64,000 nucleotides of DNA from Pedobacter alluvionis. Lineage in GTDB: Bacteria; Bacteroidota; Bacteroidia; Sphingobacteriales; Sphingobacteriaceae. The stretch spans positions 1-64,000 of the forward strand of contig NZ_RCCK01000016.1 in the NCBI RefSeq assembly GCF_003664035.1, written 5' to 3'. Positions 61,452-64,000 of the stretch are shown piece after piece. The notes below the pieces were generated by a model. It searched no databases and was not told the origin of the DNA. It was given only the letters and a program-made list of their open reading frames with translations. The translations under genes and the position numbers were made by a program. Positions within the stretch are counted from its first letter, which is position 1. Each line of letters begins with the position of its first letter.

Positions 61452-62522
61452 ATGAAAGAAATAAAGGAACTCATAGATAAACTATGGGCTAACGAGACCA
61501 GTTTAGAAGAGCAGCATAAACTTCTTGAATCTTTACAAAAAGATTCAGCTGAGTTAAAGTCTGATTTAAAAACTGGCTATGATCTGGAGCTATCAGAGGG
61601 TAAGAAAGAAATTACGGAAAAGCGATTCGACCACATTTTAGCCAGGCTCCATATCCGGATGGATGATCAGGAGGTAAAGCAAAGCGCAAAAATATTTCCA
61701 CTCTACCATTGGATAAAAATGGTTGCTGCTTTATTAGTTGTTGCCTTAGCTACAGCACTATATTTTAACCATAACCATACCCCACAGAAGAAAGGACCAG
61801 CCGATCAATATGTACAGGTAAAAAAAGAAATACTCAGGCAGCCATACAATTCTGGCAAAAGTGCAATGATTATAAATCTTTCTGATGGTTCACGCGTTAC
61901 CCTTCAGCCCAAGAGTTCATTGAGTTATTATGAACCTTTTGATAGCAGAAGCAGAAATATCAGCATGAAAGGTGAGGCTACTTTCAAAGTTGCTAAAGAT
62001 AAGCACCATCCTTTTATCGTAAGTGCAAATGGCTTTACCACAACTGCACTGGGTACCGAATTTACCGTTAACACCAATAAAGAGAATCGGCTTACGGTAA
62101 AGCTGATAGAAGGGAAGGTCGTTGTTAAAGCTGGCTCCGAAAGCAGGATGAAAATGAGCGATGTTTATTTAATTCCCGGAGAACAGTTATCCATTAATAC
62201 CAAACTCAAGGTGCATAGCCTGATCAATTTTAAAGATTCGGATAAAGCAGTTAAGCCGCAACCAGTACTCAGCGCAGCCACAAAGGATGCATTATTATTT
62301 AATGAAACAACTTTGAGTGAGGTGTTTAGCAGCTTATCGAAACGCTATGACACCAATCTTGTTTATGAAGGAATTGAAGAGGCCGAACTGCAGAAATTAT
62401 ACTTTACCGGTAGCGTTGGTGCTGCCGAAAAATTGAATACGATACTGCCTGTTATCTGTAACATGAACGGGTTAACCTATAAACTTACCGCTAAAAGCAT
62501 CACCATCAGCAAACAAAAATAA
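61452..62522 (+). CDS. FecR-family anti-sigma factor
   Basis: The 356-residue protein has a cytoplasmic N-terminal part (1-85) that would bind the sigma factor, one membrane helix (WIKMVAALLVVALATALYFN), the periplasmic FecR domain (YNSGKSAMIINLSDGSRVTL, ALGTEFTVNTNKENRLTVKL, EGKVVVKAGSESRMKMSDVY), and a C-terminal DUF4974 domain (NETTLSEVFSSLSKRYDTNL). It relays the signal from the SusC-type receptor encoded next to the ECF sigma factor. Confidence 0.93.
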   Translation: MKEIKELIDKLWANETSLEEQHKLLESLQKDSAELKSDLKTGYDLELSEGKKEITEKRFDHILARLHIRMDDQEVKQSAKIFPLYHWIKMVAALLVVALATALYFNHNHTPQKKGPADQYVQVKKEILRQPYNSGKSAMIINLSDGSRVTLQPKSSLSYYEPFDSRSRNISMKGEATFKVAKDKHHPFIVSANGFTTTALGTEFTVNTNKENRLTVKLIEGKVVVKAGSESRMKMSDVYLIPGEQLSINTKLKVHSLINFKDSDKAVKPQPVLSAATKDALLFNETTLSEVFSSLSKRYDTNLVYEGIEEAELQKLYFTGSVGAAEKLNTILPVICNMNGLTYKLTAKSITISKQK

Positions 62523-62605
62523 TTTTTAAACCCTGGTTTTTAACCAAAATGAATGTCCCCCTAAACGGGATAAAGGGACGCTATTGCTTAATTTTTAATC
62601 ATATC

Positions 62606-64000
62606 ATGCAAACAAACAAACTTAAAAAGACAATCAGAAAATTCAAATGTTTTGCCGCATTTGCGCTGCTGACCATGATTACCCATGCTGTTTATGCACA
62701 GCAGAATACCTCAGTTAAAGGAACCGTAGTTGATGAAAAAGGTGCTACGCTTCCCGGGGTATCGGTAATGATGGTAGATCAGACAACTAAAAAACAAGAA
62801 AGTACCGTTACCGATTTAAAAGGAATATTTGTTTTTAACAATGTTAAAATAGGAAACAGGTACGATTTTTCTTTTAATTATGTCGGTTACGAAAAGAAGA
62901 CATCACCGGCCTTCCTAATCAATCCGGGTACCAATAACTCTATCCTCATCCGTATGGAAACCAGTTCTTCAGGATTGAATGATGTGGTGGTGGTAGGTTA
63001 TGGCAGCCAGCGAAAAACCAAGATTACCGGAGCAATTTCGCAGGTAAAATCAGAGGAACTGAATAAATATGCTGGCAGTAACTTCGCCCAGCAACTTGCC
63101 GGTAAAGCAGCTGGTGTGGTGATTAATGATGCTTCGGCGCAGCCAGGTACCGATCCACAGATCGTGATTCGCGGTATCGGTACGCTTACGGCGGGTGTAA
63201 GTCCTCTGGTAGTTGTAGATGGTTTTCCACTTTCTGAAGGAAGTTCACTCAATACAGTGAATCCCCAGGATATAGAAACCATTGATATCTTGAAGGATCC
63301 GGCATCAGCAGCCATTTATGGTTCAAGGGCTGCCAATGGGGTGATCCTGATTACCACTAAAAATGGCCGTTCAGATAAGAATACCGTTTCTTTCGACTTT
63401 TATACTGGTGCGCAGGTGCGTGCAGATAAAGTAGATCTTGTAGACGGTTATCAGTTCGCCCAGCTAAATACCGAAGCACGGGACTGGGGCTATGTATCCA
63501 GAAACCCAACAAACAGAAGTATTAGCGATGATTATGCCACCAGGGTTTCGAAAGGTGCGAATAAAAGAGATTTAAGGTTAAACTACATTCAGCCCTACTT
63601 AAATAACCAGCCAGGTTTAACCAATACCGATTGGCTGGATGAGATTTTTCGAACGGCGCCCATCAGCAGTTATAATGTTGCGGTTTCAGGCGGAAACGAT
63701 AAATCTAAATACTATTTCTCGGGCAATTATTTTGATCAGGACGGGATCGTGATAGAAACCGGACTGAAACGTTACAGCATGTCGTTTAAGTTTGATTCCA
63801 AACTCTCTAAATCATTTGATATAGGTTTGAGCATTAACCCAAGTTACAACCGTCAGAATTTTTTCCAGAATGATGCGAGCAGGAGCAGTGATGCCATTGG
63901 TGCCGCACTGATTATGTATCCTTTTTTCCCTGCAAGAAACAACGACGGCTCTTTGGCCATAAGCCAGCAGATTACTGCGAATACACCAGAAGATGGTGCC
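62606..64000 (+). CDS. SusC/RagA-family TonB-dependent receptor (3' end outside window)
   Basis: The open frame from the ATG at 62606 runs to the window end (465 codons, no stop). It has a signal peptide (CFAAFALLTMITHAVYAQQ), a carboxypeptidase-like N-terminal domain (SVKGTVVDEKGATLPGVSVM), the SusC signature with the plug (LNDVVVVGYGSQRKTKITGA, then VSPLVVVDGFPL, SAAIYGSRAANGVILITTKN), and early barrel strands. SusC proteins import glycans or peptides with a SusD lipoprotein, which should follow beyond the window. The FecR gene precedes it, giving a sigma/FecR/SusC unit. The substrate is unknown. Confidence 0.95.
   Translation, partial: MQTNKLKKTIRKFKCFAAFALLTMITHAVYAQQNTSVKGTVVDEKGATLPGVSVMMVDQTTKKQESTVTDLKGIFVFNNVKIGNRYDFSFNYVGYEKKTSPAFLINPGTNNSILIRMETSSSGLNDVVVVGYGSQRKTKITGAISQVKSEELNKYAGSNFAQQLAGKAAGVVINDASAQPGTDPQIVIRGIGTLTAGVSPLVVVDGFPLSEGSSLNTVNPQDIETIDILKDPASAAIYGSRAANGVILITTKNGRSDKNTVSFDFYTGAQVRADKVDLVDGYQFAQLNTEARDWGYVSRNPTNRSISDDYATRVSKGANKRDLRLNYIQPYLNNQPGLTNTDWLDEIFRTAPISSYNVAVSGGNDKSKYYFSGNYFDQDGIVIETGLKRYSMSFKFDSKLSKSFDIGLSINPSYNRQNFFQNDASRSSDAIGAALIMYPFFPARNNDGSLAISQQITANTPEDGA

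Overview
The window looks like a piece of chromosome from a Bacteroidota bacterium of the Sphingobacteriaceae, most like Pedobacter. The evidence is the AT-rich DNA, a sigma/anti-sigma FecR/SusC-type TonB receptor set, an HmuY-type haem lipoprotein, a Bacteroidota-type tyrosine recombinase, a histone-H1-like small protein and promoters of the TAnnTTTG kind. The assignment rests on gene content recognised by eye, not on a database search.

Region 1 (1-7.8 kb) is accessory DNA ending at a tRNA-Lys(TTT) gene. The first 3.3 kb is a string of small, mostly one-gene units (DUF6624 protein, a non-coding unit, a VOC/glyoxalase-fold protein, a membrane protein, an NTF2-like remnant). They are separated by ~130-bp imperfect palindromes that begin near CTAAC and end in CGTTA, resembling integron attC sites, but no integron integrase is visible. 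Broken genes surround them: a HEPN fragment spliced to DUF6624, a stray XRE regulator tail, and an XRE regulator stopped by one nonsense codon. Next come a large unknown protein, an Rpn/PD-(D/E)XK family protein and a tyrosine recombinase with unusual active-site residues beside the tRNA. This is the most unusual part of the window.

Region 2 (8-20 kb) is core metabolism: an FHS-family sugar transporter with a LacI-type operator, GmhB, a repeat cluster, fructose-6-phosphate aldolase/transaldolase, the SRP RNA gene and the glutamate synthase operon gltBD, then a DUF763 protein.

Region 3 (20-30.5 kb) holds a metallophosphoesterase, a GAF histidine kinase, a GH130 glycosidase/phosphorylase, a GT4 glycosyltransferase fused to an alpha/alpha-barrel domain, the NHEJ protein Ku, an esterase lipoprotein, a SpoIIAA-like protein and an MscS channel.

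Region 4 (30.5-40.5 kb) is a light/haem block: response regulator, bacteriophytochrome kinase, a second response regulator and haem oxygenase (which makes the biliverdin chromophore), then a histone-H1-like protein, an HmuY lipoprotein and TonB receptor for haem uptake, an AraC regulator and a LacI regulator. The 14-bp operator-like sequence upstream of lacI is identical to the one upstream of the sugar transporter 32 kb away.

Region 5 (40.7-57.4 kb) is mostly housekeeping: MBL hydrolase, miaA, two paralogous outer-membrane proteins, a DUF3347 lipoprotein, citrate synthase, DUF3667, a nucleoside transporter, a bifunctional nuclease, etfAB, a TPR protein, chrA, dnaB and rlmB.

Region 6 (57.5-64 kb) has a GC-richer pair, a DACNV-domain protein and a GAF histidine kinase; then a four-copy ~140-bp tandem repeat; then an ECF sigma factor, a FecR anti-sigma factor and the start of a SusC-like receptor cut by the window edge.
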